Shown: positions 7,651 to 15,117 of the stretch, one piece after another
Layout of the letters: every line of letters begins with the position of its first letter
Numbering within the stretch: position 1 is the stretch's first letter
Assembly: GCF_022953055.1 (NCBI RefSeq)
Contig: NZ_JALJEJ010000001.1
Coordinates: 62,001-126,000, forward strand
Direction of reading: 5' to 3'
Source: Mucilaginibacter straminoryzae
GTDB lineage: Bacteria; Bacteroidota; Bacteroidia; Sphingobacteriales; Sphingobacteriaceae
Length of the DNA stretch: 64,000 nucleotides
Position numbers and translations under genes: made by a program
The notes under the pieces: generated by a model
Databases searched by the model: none
What the model was told of the DNA's origin: nothing
The model's input: the letters and a program-made list of their open reading frames with translations, nothing else

Positions 7651-9069
7651 AACCTAAGTTTAATGAATGAAAATACACCCAGGCTAATAAAAATGGGATG
7701 TCGATTCAGCTGTAACTTTGTTGCTCAGCAAATTTTTCAAGATGGAAAAGGTAAATCAGCAGGTCAGCTTTTTACCACAATTGGAAAGAGCATGTGGGCT
7801 TGATATGCACAAAGAAAAGATTGTTGCTTTTATTTCGAATAAGGACGGCAGCAATCAGGCTTTGCAGGAATTCGGGACTTTTACTTTTCAACTTTACCAG
7901 TTAAAGGATTGGCTTCTTCAGAACCAGGTGAATCACTGCTTAATGGAAAGTACCGGGATCTATTGGATCAGTCTGTACACCGTTTTATCTCAAGCAGGTA
8001 TTAATGTAACGGTGGCAAATCCAACCCATATTAAACAGATTCCTAAACGAAAAACAGACAGGAAAGATGCACGCTGGCTTTGTACTCTTTTATTACATGG
8101 ATTGGTAAGGCCGAGTTTTATTCCCTCACAACATCAGGCTGCGCTGAGGGACCATTGCAGAAACAGGTTATTTTATGGGCGGCATCAAACTAAGATAACA
8201 AACAGGATTTTAAAGATTCTTGAAAGCAATAACATTAAGTTGATGTCAGTTATCAGCACGTTGCATTCTAAAACCGGGTTAAGCATTGTGAGATTGCTTG
8301 CGGTAGGTATAACTGATAAAGAACAGCTTTTAGCATGCGCCAAAGGACGAGTACGATCAAAAAAAGAACAGCTGCTTATGGCTTTGGAAGGAACGCTAAC
8401 GGAGCACCATCGTCTCCAGTTACAGATGCTTTTAGAAGATTATGACCACGTTCAAAAGCAAGTTGAAATTTTAGATGGTACTATATCTTGCATAATTAAT
8501 GAACATTATGCGCAGGCCGTCCAATGCCTTGACAGTATTAGCGGCATAGGTGCGAAATCGGCAGAGATAATCATTAGTGAAGCTGGGGACGATATGTCCC
8601 GCTTTCCAACTGCTGATCACTTTACTGCCTGGTGCGGTGTAGCACCGGGGAACAACGAAAGTGCCGGTAAGCGTAAAAGCAGTACCGTAAAAAAAGGGAA
8701 CGTATATCTTCGGGTAGCCATTATTACAGCGGCTTGGGCTGCTGTCAAGATGAAGGACTCGTATTGGCATGCGCTTTTCGATAAGTTGCGTAAACGCATG
8801 AAGGCGCAAAAAGCCATCGTTGCAATTGCAAGAAGATTACTTAAAGTAGTTTACAAGACCATCGTTTCTTTAACGCCATACGAGGAAAAAGGCATTGTTC
8901 ATTTTTTGGAATTGCAGAACCAAAATATACAATATGCCCGCTTTAAGCAGGCGATGAAGTGATTGGTAAATCAAGGCCGGATAAGGTTTTAGAATTAAAA
9001 GTCTGTAATCCTAAGCTGCCGATTCTATATTAGAACTCAGGCTTGTTCATCAAGAACGCAGAGGAAATT
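7651..9069 (+). mobile_element. IS110-family insertion (approximate limits)
   Basis: One transposase gene of the IS110 family with non-coding flanks of roughly 90 bases on the left and 105 on the right. IS110 elements lack clear terminal inverted repeats and make no regular target duplication, so the ends cannot be fixed by eye; the limits given are the nearest hairpins that probably belong to neighbouring genes. In this family one non-coding end encodes the bridge RNA that guides target and donor recognition. Confidence 0.5.
7742..8962 (+). CDS. IS110-family transposase (DEDD type)
   Basis: The 406-residue protein starts best at ATG 7742; the TTG at 7718 is less likely. The N-terminal RuvC-like DEDD domain is complete: Asp21 in GLDMHKEKI, Glu69 in LMESTGIYW, Asp106 and Asp109 in KRKTDRKDARW. 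The C-terminal Transposase_20 domain carries SGIGAKSAEIIISEAGD, FTAWCGVAPGNNESAGKRK with the candidate nucleophilic Ser, and KKGNVYLRVAI. Recombination in this family is RNA-guided. The frame is intact, so the element may be active. It is inserted between a small membrane-protein gene and the integrase. Confidence 0.92.
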   Translation: MEKVNQQVSFLPQLERACGLDMHKEKIVAFISNKDGSNQALQEFGTFTFQLYQLKDWLLQNQVNHCLMESTGIYWISLYTVLSQAGINVTVANPTHIKQIPKRKTDRKDARWLCTLLLHGLVRPSFIPSQHQAALRDHCRNRLFYGRHQTKITNRILKILESNNIKLMSVISTLHSKTGLSIVRLLAVGITDKEQLLACAKGRVRSKKEQLLMALEGTLTEHHRLQLQMLLEDYDHVQKQVEILDGTISCIINEHYAQAVQCLDSISGIGAKSAEIIISEAGDDMSRFPTADHFTAWCGVAPGNNESAGKRKSSTVKKGNVYLRVAIITAAWAAVKMKDSYWHALFDKLRKRMKAQKAIVAIARRLLKVVYKTIVSLTPYEEKGIVHFLELQNQNIQYARFKQAMK

Positions 9070-9075
9070 TATATT

Positions 9076-9115
9076 TTTAAAATAAAACGACCACAAGCGT
9101 CATTACTTGCGGTCG
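9076..9115 (-). terminator. Terminator of the integrase gene
   Basis: On the minus strand CGACCGCAAG (9115-9106) pairs with CTTGTGGTCG (9097-9088) with one A-C mismatch around an 8-base loop, followed by TTTTATTTTAAAAA. It lies 145 bases downstream of the integrase stop. Confidence 0.75.
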
Positions 9116-9259
9116 TATATCTATAGTGTATTTTTAGAGGAAACCTTATCACAAATCAGGACTTCTCAGTTCCTGATAAACAAACATAAAAATTTGATAA
9201 TGACATGTCAATATGGAATACAGTTGTTGAAGGATTTTGATACCGAAACTGTATGTTTC

Positions 9260-10546
9260 CTATTCTCCTCCGTTACCTGGCTTTCTTAACATGATAGTTG
9301 GCATTTTAACGATCAGGCGCTCCTGTAACTGCTTCATATCAGCACTGACTTTTGCCCCAACAATCTTTGCATAGATTTGGGTGGTCTTAATGGATTTATG
9401 GCCAAGCATCGCACTGACCGTTTCCAACGGAACGCCGTTTGCCAAAGTGACGGTAGTTGCGAAGGTATGCCTGGCTGTATGGGTAGTCAGGTCTTTATTG
9501 ATACCACATATCGCAGCGATCTCTTTCAAATACGCATTATACTTTTGATTGCTGCTGATCGGCAATAATCTGTTATGAGCTTTGCAATAGGCATCATCTT
9601 TATATTTTTCGATAATCTCTAAAGCCAATGGAAGCAGGGGGACATTTTCTTTGCAAACGGTAGAAGTTACCTTTTCCCTGTTTTTGACCAGCCATCTGTT
9701 CCCGTCAAAATGGGTTATAATATTGTCCGGGGTAAGCAGGCTGGCATCCTTATAGGCAAACCCCGTAAAACACATAAACAAGTAAGCATTTTTTACATCT
9801 TCCAATCGCTCTACCGGCATTTTCTTATGATAGAGGGTCAGAATCTCCGAATCATCTAATATATCTTTTTCCGGCTCTATATAGCTGCAGGTATAGGTAT
9901 TCAGCGGATTGTTTTTTACCCAGCCGTTATCCACCGCCTTTGTCACTGCGCCACGGATCATTTTCAAGTACTTGTTTGCCGTATTTGTCTGGATGTTCTG
10001 TTCCAGCATCAGGTAATCGACAAACTCTTCAGCAAAAGCAGGGGTTAGCTTATCCAATGCCAGGTCGCCTTGTTTATAAGCATATTGGATGAAGCTTGCG
10101 GCCTTTTCCCTGGCTGTGTTCCATTTTACCAGTGTTGGCCGTTTCCGCTGTTCCTTTTCAACCTTCGCTTTGATTTTCGTGATAGCAATATCCAATACCT
10201 CTACCAGCCCTTTACATTTTTCTCTCCCGGCTGCTACGCCCTTGTAGGCATCTTTTACCATTTGGGCAGATACAAATACGTGATTTATTTTTAATGCATC
10301 ATAGTGCCGGCGAATGGCAATTTTAGCTGTGTCGATAATATTATTAGTTAACCGGGCTTCCTGGGAGTTGCCTTCCACCCGGCCAGCTAACTGATTCCAT
10401 GTCTTCTCAATGGTTTTAATCCCCAATGAAATTTCCCTTCTTTGTCCTTCGATGGTTAAGCGGATAAAAATTGGTGCTTTACCGTCTTTAGTTATCTTGG
10501 ATTTTTCGAGCATTACCAGTAACGAAAGCTCTTCATTTACTTTCAT
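9260..10546 (-). CDS. Tyrosine recombinase (integrase)
   Basis: The 428-residue protein has the three-part build of Bacteroidota integrases: an N-terminal arm-binding domain (about 1-100, with IFIRLTIEGQRREISLG), a SAM-like core-binding domain (about 110-215), and the catalytic domain. Catalytic residues seen are His356 and Arg359 in THTARHTF, His383 in MLGHKS, and the nucleophile Tyr392 in TTQIYAKI. The first Arg is replaced: the usual TGLR-like motif reads TGFAYKDASLL, a variation common in this clade. It is oriented away from the tRNA-Asp gene 250 bases off, the usual arrangement for an element integrated at a tRNA 3' end. It ends in a clear terminator. Confidence 0.93.
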   Translation of the reverse strand: MKVNEELSLLVMLEKSKITKDGKAPIFIRLTIEGQRREISLGIKTIEKTWNQLAGRVEGNSQEARLTNNIIDTAKIAIRRHYDALKINHVFVSAQMVKDAYKGVAAGREKCKGLVEVLDIAITKIKAKVEKEQRKRPTLVKWNTAREKAASFIQYAYKQGDLALDKLTPAFAEEFVDYLMLEQNIQTNTANKYLKMIRGAVTKAVDNGWVKNNPLNTYTCSYIEPEKDILDDSEILTLYHKKMPVERLEDVKNAYLFMCFTGFAYKDASLLTPDNIITHFDGNRWLVKNREKVTSTVCKENVPLLPLALEIIEKYKDDAYCKAHNRLLPISSNQKYNAYLKEIAAICGINKDLTTHTARHTFATTVTLANGVPLETVSAMLGHKSIKTTQIYAKIVGAKVSADMKQLQERLIVKMPTIMLRKPGNGGE

Positions 10547-10624
10547 AATTCAAAAATTTTAAGTGAACGATTGATTTTTTTCGTTCCGTCCAAAACCCTT
10601 TCTGGCAGCAGTATCTACCTTCGA

Positions 10625-10671
10625 GGGTACCTAAAATTGATGAAAAAAAATAGGTACCCGAATAGGTACCC
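10625..10671. repeat. Three GGTACC-centred repeats upstream of integrase
   Basis: GGGTACCTA (10625-10633) is the inverse of TAGGTACCC, which occurs twice in direct orientation at 10651-10659 and 10663-10671, 12 bases apart. All three lie between the integrase start and the tRNA. They could be integrase arm-binding sites or an operator for the integrase promoter. Confidence 0.65.
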
Positions 10672-10746
10672 AATTAGTTGCCATTGATTGATATTAATTG
10701 TGCAATGATTTTTCAGATAATGCCGCCGGAAGCGGCTTTAAACGAA

Positions 10747-10771
10747 AAAAGCCTCAATAAATGAGGCTTTT
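10747..10771 (-). terminator. Terminator of tRNA-Asp transcript
   Basis: AAAAGCCTC (10747-10755) pairs perfectly with GAGGCTTTT (10763-10771) around AATAAAT; read on the minus strand it ends in TTTTTTCG. It lies 24 bases beyond the tRNA 3' end and is near-symmetrical, so it may also stop transcription from the left. Confidence 0.8.
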
Positions 10772-10772
10772 C

Positions 10773-10790
10773 GCGGACCGGACGGGTCTC
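10773..10790. repeat. Imperfect copy of tRNA-Asp 3' end (att-like)
   Basis: GCGGACCGGACGGGTCTC here matches GCGGAATGGACGGGACTC at 10794-10811, the 3' end of the tRNA gene, at 15 of 18 positions and in the same orientation, separated by three bases. Such tRNA-end duplications are left by site-specific integration. The far copy of the attachment site is not seen in the window. Confidence 0.55.
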
Positions 10791-10794
10791 TTAG

Positions 10795-10868
10795 CGGAAT
10801 GGACGGGACTCGAACCCGCGACCCCATGCGTGACAGGCATGTATTCTAACCAGCTGAACTACCACTCC
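10795..10868 (-). tRNA. tRNA-Asp (GTC)
   Basis: The minus strand folds into a full cloverleaf of 74 bases. The acceptor GGAGTGG pairs with CCATTCC (one G-T), the D arm contains AGTTCAGCTGGTTAGAAT, the anticodon loop is CTGTCAC with anticodon GTC, and the T arm is CGGGTTCGAGTCCCG. It closely resembles known tRNA-Asp genes. The CCA tail is not encoded. The gene flanks the integrase and bears an att-like duplication at its 3' end. Confidence 0.97.
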
Positions 10869-10929
10869 TCCCGTTTGGGACTGCAAATATAGAAACCCTA
10901 TTTACATATCCCAAATATTTTTGAAAAAA

Positions 10930-12003
10930 TCAGGCTACCGTGCCTTCTTTTAGTTTTTCGGCGTTTTCGGCAAACTGCAGTGATTCCATAATTTCCTGTA
11001 AATCACCATTCATTACGCCTGGCAGGTTATAGATGGTCAGCCCGATACGGTGCTCCGTAACACGGCCTTGCGGATAGTTATAGGTACGCACTTTGGCAGA
11101 GCGGTCGCCGGTTGAAACCATCGTTTTGCGTTTTTTAGAAGTTTCTTCCAGGTGTTTTTGAAGTTCCATCTCATAAACGCGTGAACGCAGCACCTGTAAA
11201 GCCTTGTCATAATTCTTAAGTTGCGACTTCTGATCCTGACATTGAGCCACAATACCTGTTGGAATGTGGGTTAAACGTACAGCGGAGTATGTAGTGTTTA
11301 CAGACTGTCCGCCCGGGCCTGATGCACAGAATAAATCTTTACGGATGTCACTCGCATGAAGCTCGATATCAAACTCGTCTACCTCGGGCAATACTACTAC
11401 AGAGGCTGCAGAAGTATGCACGCGCCCCTGGGTTTCAGTATCCGGCACACGTTGTACGCGGTGTACGCCAGATTCGTATTTTAATGTTCCATACGCGTCA
11501 TCAGCCAAAACATTGAACACAATCTCTTTATAACCACCCGAAGTACCCTCGGTATAGTCTACAAGCTCGGTACGCCATCCACGGCGTTCGCAATACCGCA
11601 TATACATCCGGTAAAGGTCGCCAGCGAAAAGTGCAGCTTCGTCGCCACCGGTACCACCGCGAATTTCAACGATAGCATGCTTCGCATCTTCCGGATCTTT
11701 TGGAATCAGCATCAAGCGTATTTCCTCTTCCTTGGCGTCGCGCTGTTCGATCAACTCATCAAGTTCCATTTTAGCCATCTCGCGAAATTCCTCGTCTTTT
11801 TCGGTGGCTAAAATCTCCCGGTTGGCATCAATATTACTCATGATGTTCCGGTAGATCTTGTATTCGTCAACAATAGCCGTAAGATCTTTATATTCTTTGC
11901 TCAACTGGGCAAAACGCTTCATGTCGCTCATCGCGTCCGGACTGCTTAATTCAGCCTCGACATTTTGCCAGCGTTCGTGTATCGCTTCTAATTTATCTAG
12001 CAT
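10930..12003 (-). CDS. prfA: Peptide chain release factor 1
   Basis: The 357-residue protein is a full-length class-I release factor. The GGQ peptidyl-tRNA hydrolysis loop is in [10 protein letters not shown], and the codon-recognition segment reads [13 protein letters not shown], i.e. the PxT motif of RF1 (UAA/UAG) rather than the SPF of RF2. RF1 acts on the ribosomal A site at stop codons. The start is ATG 12003, with a good -7 box 40 bases upstream. The stop lies 61 bases before the tRNA-Asp gene on the same strand. Confidence 0.97.
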   Translation of the reverse strand: MLDKLEAIHERWQNVEAELSSPDAMSDMKRFAQLSKEYKDLTAIVDEYKIYRNIMSNIDANREILATEKDEEFREMAKMELDELIEQRDAKEEEIRLMLIPKDPEDAKHAIVEIRGGTGGDEAALFAGDLYRMYMRYCERRGWRTELVDYTEGTSGGYKEIVFNVLADDAYGTLKYESGVHRVQRVPDTETQGRVHTSAASVVVLPEVDEFDIELHASDIRKDLFCASGPGGQSVNTTYSAVRLTHIPTGIVAQCQDQKSQLKNYDKALQVLRSRVYEMELQKHLEETSKKRKTMVSTGDRSAKVRTYNYPQGRVTEHRIGLTIYNLPGVMNGDLQEIMESLQFAENAEKLKEGTVA

Positions 12004-12043
12004 AACTGTTTAACAACAAATGGCAGGCTTGCCAAATGGATTG

Positions 12044-12051
12044 CAAAAGTA
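12044..12051 (-). promoter_or_regulatory. Putative -7 box for prfA
   Basis: The minus strand reads TACTTTTG, a perfect TAnnTTTG box, about 40 bases before the prfA ATG. No clear TTG is seen at the expected -33 spacing. Confidence 0.5.
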
Positions 12052-12102
12052 CGGATTTACAGCAACATTGTAAACATTGCCTGGGTAAGCCCATCGTAAA
12101 AA

Positions 12103-12867
12103 TCAGTCCAATCTCAGCTGATTTTCAAAGGCATGCAATGAAATGTCCTCCCCGTCGAAAACAGCATAAGTGAAGGCGCTTATCCATTCGCCCAGGTTAA
12201 TGTACCTGCTCCGATCATTTAATTTGATGTCGAATGCCTGATGCCGATGGCCGAAAATCAGATAATCGAAGTGTTGCGTTTTCAATACTTCCTTGCTGAA
12301 CGTCACCAACCATTCCTGCTCATACACCTTCCGTTGCTCGTTAGTGGCGTTGACATCTTTGCTATGCTGCGACCATCTGTTGGCTATACCGATACCCAGG
12401 TTTGGGTGAACCCGCTCGAACAACCACTGGCACAGCGGGCTGCGAAATATCTTCTTTAAAAACTTATACTTTGCATCGCCGGGGCCCAGGCCATCGCCAT
12501 GATGGATGTAGAAACGCTTACCATCCCGCTCCATAATTAATTCATTACTTACAATGGTAGCACCCAATTCCTTTTCGAAATATCCGAACATCCACATGTC
12601 GTGGTTACCTTTAAAGAAGGTTAATTTTACCCCGGCATCACTTAGCTCGGCCAATTTTCCTAAAAAACGGATATAACCTTTTGGCACCACGGTAGTATAT
12701 TCGAACCAGAAATCAAATATATCGCCTACAAGATAAAGTTCCGCAGCATCATCCTTGATGCTGTCCAGCCAGCGTACAACGCGTGCTTCCCGCTCGCGGT
12801 GCAATTGATACCCACCGATACCCAAATGAAAATCAGAAGCAAAATAAATTTTTGTACGTTGTACCAT
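12103..12867 (-). CDS. lpxH: UDP-2,3-diacylglucosamine diphosphatase
   Basis: This 254-residue calcineurin-like metallophosphoesterase carries the LpxH-type metal motifs: FASDFHLG, LVGDIFDFW, FKGNHDMW, YIHHGDGLGPGD and FGHRHQAF. LpxH hydrolyses UDP-2,3-diacylglucosamine to lipid X at the inner leaflet of the cytoplasmic membrane, an early step of lipid A synthesis. The ATG at 12867 gives the usual family start with the first metal Asp at residue 12. It is 100 bases upstream of prfA on the same strand but prfA has its own promoter box. Confidence 0.9.
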   Translation of the reverse strand: MVQRTKIYFASDFHLGIGGYQLHREREARVVRWLDSIKDDAAELYLVGDIFDFWFEYTTVVPKGYIRFLGKLAELSDAGVKLTFFKGNHDMWMFGYFEKELGATIVSNELIMERDGKRFYIHHGDGLGPGDAKYKFLKKIFRSPLCQWLFERVHPNLGIGIANRWSQHSKDVNATNEQRKVYEQEWLVTFSKEVLKTQHFDYLIFGHRHQAFDIKLNDRSRYINLGEWISAFTYAVFDGEDISLHAFENQLRLD

Positions 12868-12944
12868 TGCTGACTAAAATACAAGTTACTTTTTAAAGCG
12901 CAAGATGGTTAAAAACCTTCCGTTTACCGTTATGCAAAAAAAAA

Positions 12945-12965
12945 GCGCACCGTTTTAAGGTGCGC
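12945..12965 (-). terminator. Terminator of Pro-rich gene
   Basis: GCGCACC (12945-12951) pairs with GGTGCGC (12959-12965) around GTTTTAA. On the minus strand it is followed by nine T, so it ends transcription from the 12996-13247 gene, 30 bases after that gene's stop. Confidence 0.85.
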
Positions 12966-12995
12966 CGAAAAATATATTATTAATCACAATTAAGC

Positions 12996-13247
12996 TTATG
13001 GACGCGGTGGCGGTGGTGGCGGTTTAGGCAACCTGATGTGTAACCGCGGACGACGGATTCTTGGCCTGCGGGGTCTGCGCGGCGGAGCGGGTCTTCTTAA
13101 CGCAGGTAACCTGCCGGGCCTTGGTGGAGGCGGCGGCAATTGCAAACTAAGGCCTGTAATAACAGCACTTTCTACAGGGGTAGCCTCTGCGAAATCTGAT
13201 AAAAGGCAGATAAACGCAAGTGCCAAAAAAAGTTTTGTGATCTTCAT
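12996..13247 (-). CDS. Small secreted Pro/Arg-rich protein
   Basis: The ATG at 13247 opens an 83-residue protein. It starts with a clear signal peptide (MKITKLFLALAFICLLSDF, then AEAT), so it should be exported. The mature part is almost only Pro and Arg: a run of Pro, RRPAPPRRPRRPRIRRPR, and another Pro run to the end. A longer frame upstream is out of register with the signal peptide and is rejected. Composition suggests an extended polyproline cation, perhaps interacting with the envelope or acidic polymers; this is inference. It is followed by a strong terminator and starts 58 bases after the esterase gene. Confidence 0.6.
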   Translation of the reverse strand: MKITKLFLALAFICLLSDFAEATPVESAVITGLSLQLPPPPPRPGRLPALRRPAPPRRPRRPRIRRPRLHIRLPKPPPPPPRP

Positions 13248-13305
13248 ACAGTTAAAGTAGCTGAAAGTATCGTTTGTATAAAAACACCCCAGGGATATTT
13301 TGGTT

Positions 13306-14667
13306 TTAATGCTTTTTGTTTTTTTTAACAGAAGAAGCATTTGCCTTTTTCCCGGTAGTCGCTTTGTAAGCAGGCGAAGCCTGGAAATCGGCATACCAAT
13401 CCGGCACGCTGTCTGCAAGCGCTACGGCGGTTTTTGCTTTGGGTTTAGGTACCGGCCTTGAAACCCTTATTTTAGCTTTACGCATGGTTGCTTCTTCTGA
13501 CGCTTGAGTGGCGTCAAGGGTTTTATACCAATCGGGGATACTATCGCTTGCAGGTCTGATCTTTCTCGCTACGGGCTTAGCTGCTGTCTCAGCACTATGG
13601 CCTTCAATTTCTTCTTCCGTTACAGTATTGGCAGGGACAGTTACGTAGCTGGTTTGTGTTACTTTTCTGCCTTTTCTGTCGCGAACTACTTTGGTTACCT
13701 TGACGGTTTTGAAGCCCTTGACTACATGTTCAGCCAAAAAATTAGCCGTGAATTGACCAGCTTCCATCCATCGCTGTTCGGTTTCAGTCCCGCCGCTAAA
13801 GATGGGGTTAAAGTGTTTTTGCAACTCGTGCGAATAGCCTTCGAATATCTTCAGCGCGTTGGGGATATGCAACTCGTCAGCCTTGCGGTGTATGGCTAAA
13901 GCGCCGAATACCGCATCCTTTTTACTTTCCGGAGAGATAACGCCATCATTGCTGCCCGCAACATTTACTATCGGTATTTTAGCGTTTTTAAGCCACTCTA
14001 AGTTGTAAATGCCACCCCAGAAGTTTATTACTGCGGCGACATTAGTTCGCGCAGCGGTACGGTCGCCCGGGTCATTAATCTCCAGCTCCACTTTTTTTGC
14101 CAACTCTGCATTGTTGACAAAGGCAGTGTGTAAGGCAATAATCCCCCCCGCTGAATTTCCCGCAAGGATAATCTGCTCCGGATCGATATGCAATACGGCT
14201 GCATTCTTTCTGAAGTAAGCAACGGCCATGCGTGCATCAGAAACCGCGAAGAAAGTACCCCGCTGCATTTCTTTAAAGCTAAACAAGCTGGTTTTGCTAT
14301 TCAGCGAGTAATTAATGGCAGCGCAAACATACCCTCTGCGGGCAAAAGTGCGGCACCACATTTTAATGCCTTTCGCATCTTTCGAGCCGAACACAAACCC
14401 GCCGCCATGCATCCATATAATCAGCGGTCGCTTTTCCATGTCATCACCAGTAGGTGTGTACAGGTCGTAAAGATACTTTTTGGGTGTGTTTTCGAACGCG
14501 TTGATACCGTAATTCTGGTTCTTCTCAACCGTTACATCGTTGAACACAAAATCTTTATAACGCACGCCTGTTTGTGCTTTAACACTTGCAACGGTTAAAC
14601 ACAACAAACCCAATAAAAGCGTTCTTATGTAAATTACAGATTTCAATAGCGTAAATATACGGTACAA
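13306..14667 (-). CDS. Secreted alpha/beta-hydrolase (esterase) with C-terminal repeats
   Basis: The 453-residue protein begins with a signal-peptide-like segment (YIRTLLLGLLCLTVASVKAQ). The hydrolase domain has the oxyanion motif HGGG (87-90) and nucleophile elbow GNSAGG with Ser172; Asp241 (SNDGV) and His280 (GYSHE) complete the triad. This is the pattern of hormone-sensitive-lipase-like/carboxylesterase enzymes. Beyond about residue 320 there is an extension not needed for catalysis, with two copies of DSxPDWY (375-381 and 419-425) spaced by Lys/Ala/Pro-rich linkers and a Lys-rich tail. The substrate is unknown. The gene probably shares a transcript with the small Pro-rich gene downstream. 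Confidence 0.8.
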   Translation of the reverse strand: MYRIFTLLKSVIYIRTLLLGLLCLTVASVKAQTGVRYKDFVFNDVTVEKNQNYGINAFENTPKKYLYDLYTPTGDDMEKRPLIIWMHGGGFVFGSKDAKGIKMWCRTFARRGYVCAAINYSLNSKTSLFSFKEMQRGTFFAVSDARMAVAYFRKNAAVLHIDPEQIILAGNSAGGIIALHTAFVNNAELAKKVELEINDPGDRTAARTNVAAVINFWGGIYNLEWLKNAKIPIVNVAGSNDGVISPESKKDAVFGALAIHRKADELHIPNALKIFEGYSHELQKHFNPIFSGGTETEQRWMEAGQFTANFLAEHVVKGFKTVKVTKVVRDRKGRKVTQTSYVTVPANTVTEEEIEGHSAETAAKPVARKIRPASDSIPDWYKTLDATQASEEATMRKAKIRVSRPVPKPKAKTAVALADSVPDWYADFQASPAYKATTGKKANASSVKKNKKH

Positions 14668-14730
14668 AAGGTAAGTAATTGCACCTCATTTAACCTGGAA
14701 TGACAATAAATGATTAAGATGCCTTTTTAC

Positions 14731-14738
14731 TACTTTTG
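14731..14738 (+). promoter_or_regulatory. Putative -7 box for acpS
   Basis: TACTTTTG fits TAnnTTTG and ends 13 bases before the acpS ATG. No clear -33 TTG is seen. Confidence 0.5.
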
Positions 14739-14751
14739 AATTTTACAGTTG

Positions 14752-15117
14752 ATGATAGCAGGATTAGGAACTGATTTAACCGAAACAACACGTATTGCCG
14801 ACGCTATGGCCCGGCAGAGCGGTTTTCGTGAAATGGTTTTTTCGGCAAACGAAATTGCTTACTGCGAGGCGAAAGCAAATAAATATGAACATTATGCCGC
14901 CAGGTTTGCGGCAAAAGAGGCTTTCTTTAAAGCGTTGGGAACCGGTTGGGCAGAGGGCTCCTCATTCAACGAGGTGGAGGTGGTGAATAACCCTTTGGGT
15001 AAGCCGGAGCTGGTGCTGAAGGGCAACACGGCAGTTGTAGTCGGGGAAGTGAAAACATGGCTATCCATCAGTCATATTAAAACAATTGCTTCGGCGGTGG
15101 TTATAATAGAAAAGTAA
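14752..15117 (+). CDS. acpS: Holo-[acyl-carrier-protein] synthase
   Basis: The protein is 121 residues from ATG 14752 (a TTG codon just before it is less likely). AcpS motifs are present: GLGTDLTE with the metal Asp, and FAAKEAFFKALGTG with the catalytic Glu-Lys. It transfers 4'-phosphopantetheine from CoA to the Ser of acyl carrier proteins. The next gene, a PaaK-like ligase, starts on the base right after its stop, so the two are translationally linked. It can be expected to serve fatty-acid ACP and possibly the ACP of the dialkylresorcinol cluster 7 kb away. Confidence 0.95.
   Translation: MIAGLGTDLTETTRIADAMARQSGFREMVFSANEIAYCEAKANKYEHYAARFAAKEAFFKALGTGWAEGSSFNEVEVVNNPLGKPELVLKGNTAVVVGEVKTWLSISHIKTIASAVVIIEK

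Noticed and set aside
9107..9289. A 60-codon frame on the plus strand
   Set aside because: It runs through the integrase terminator into the integrase 3' end and has no recognisable sequence.
1..10790. Complete conjugative element within the window
   Set aside because: No relaxase, coupling protein or Tra genes are visible and the left boundary is not found; only an end or remnant is supported.
13248..13418. A longer version of the Pro/Arg-rich gene overlapping the esterase
   Set aside because: The upstream part is the antisense-free shadow frame of the esterase C-terminus; a clear signal peptide starts at 13247.
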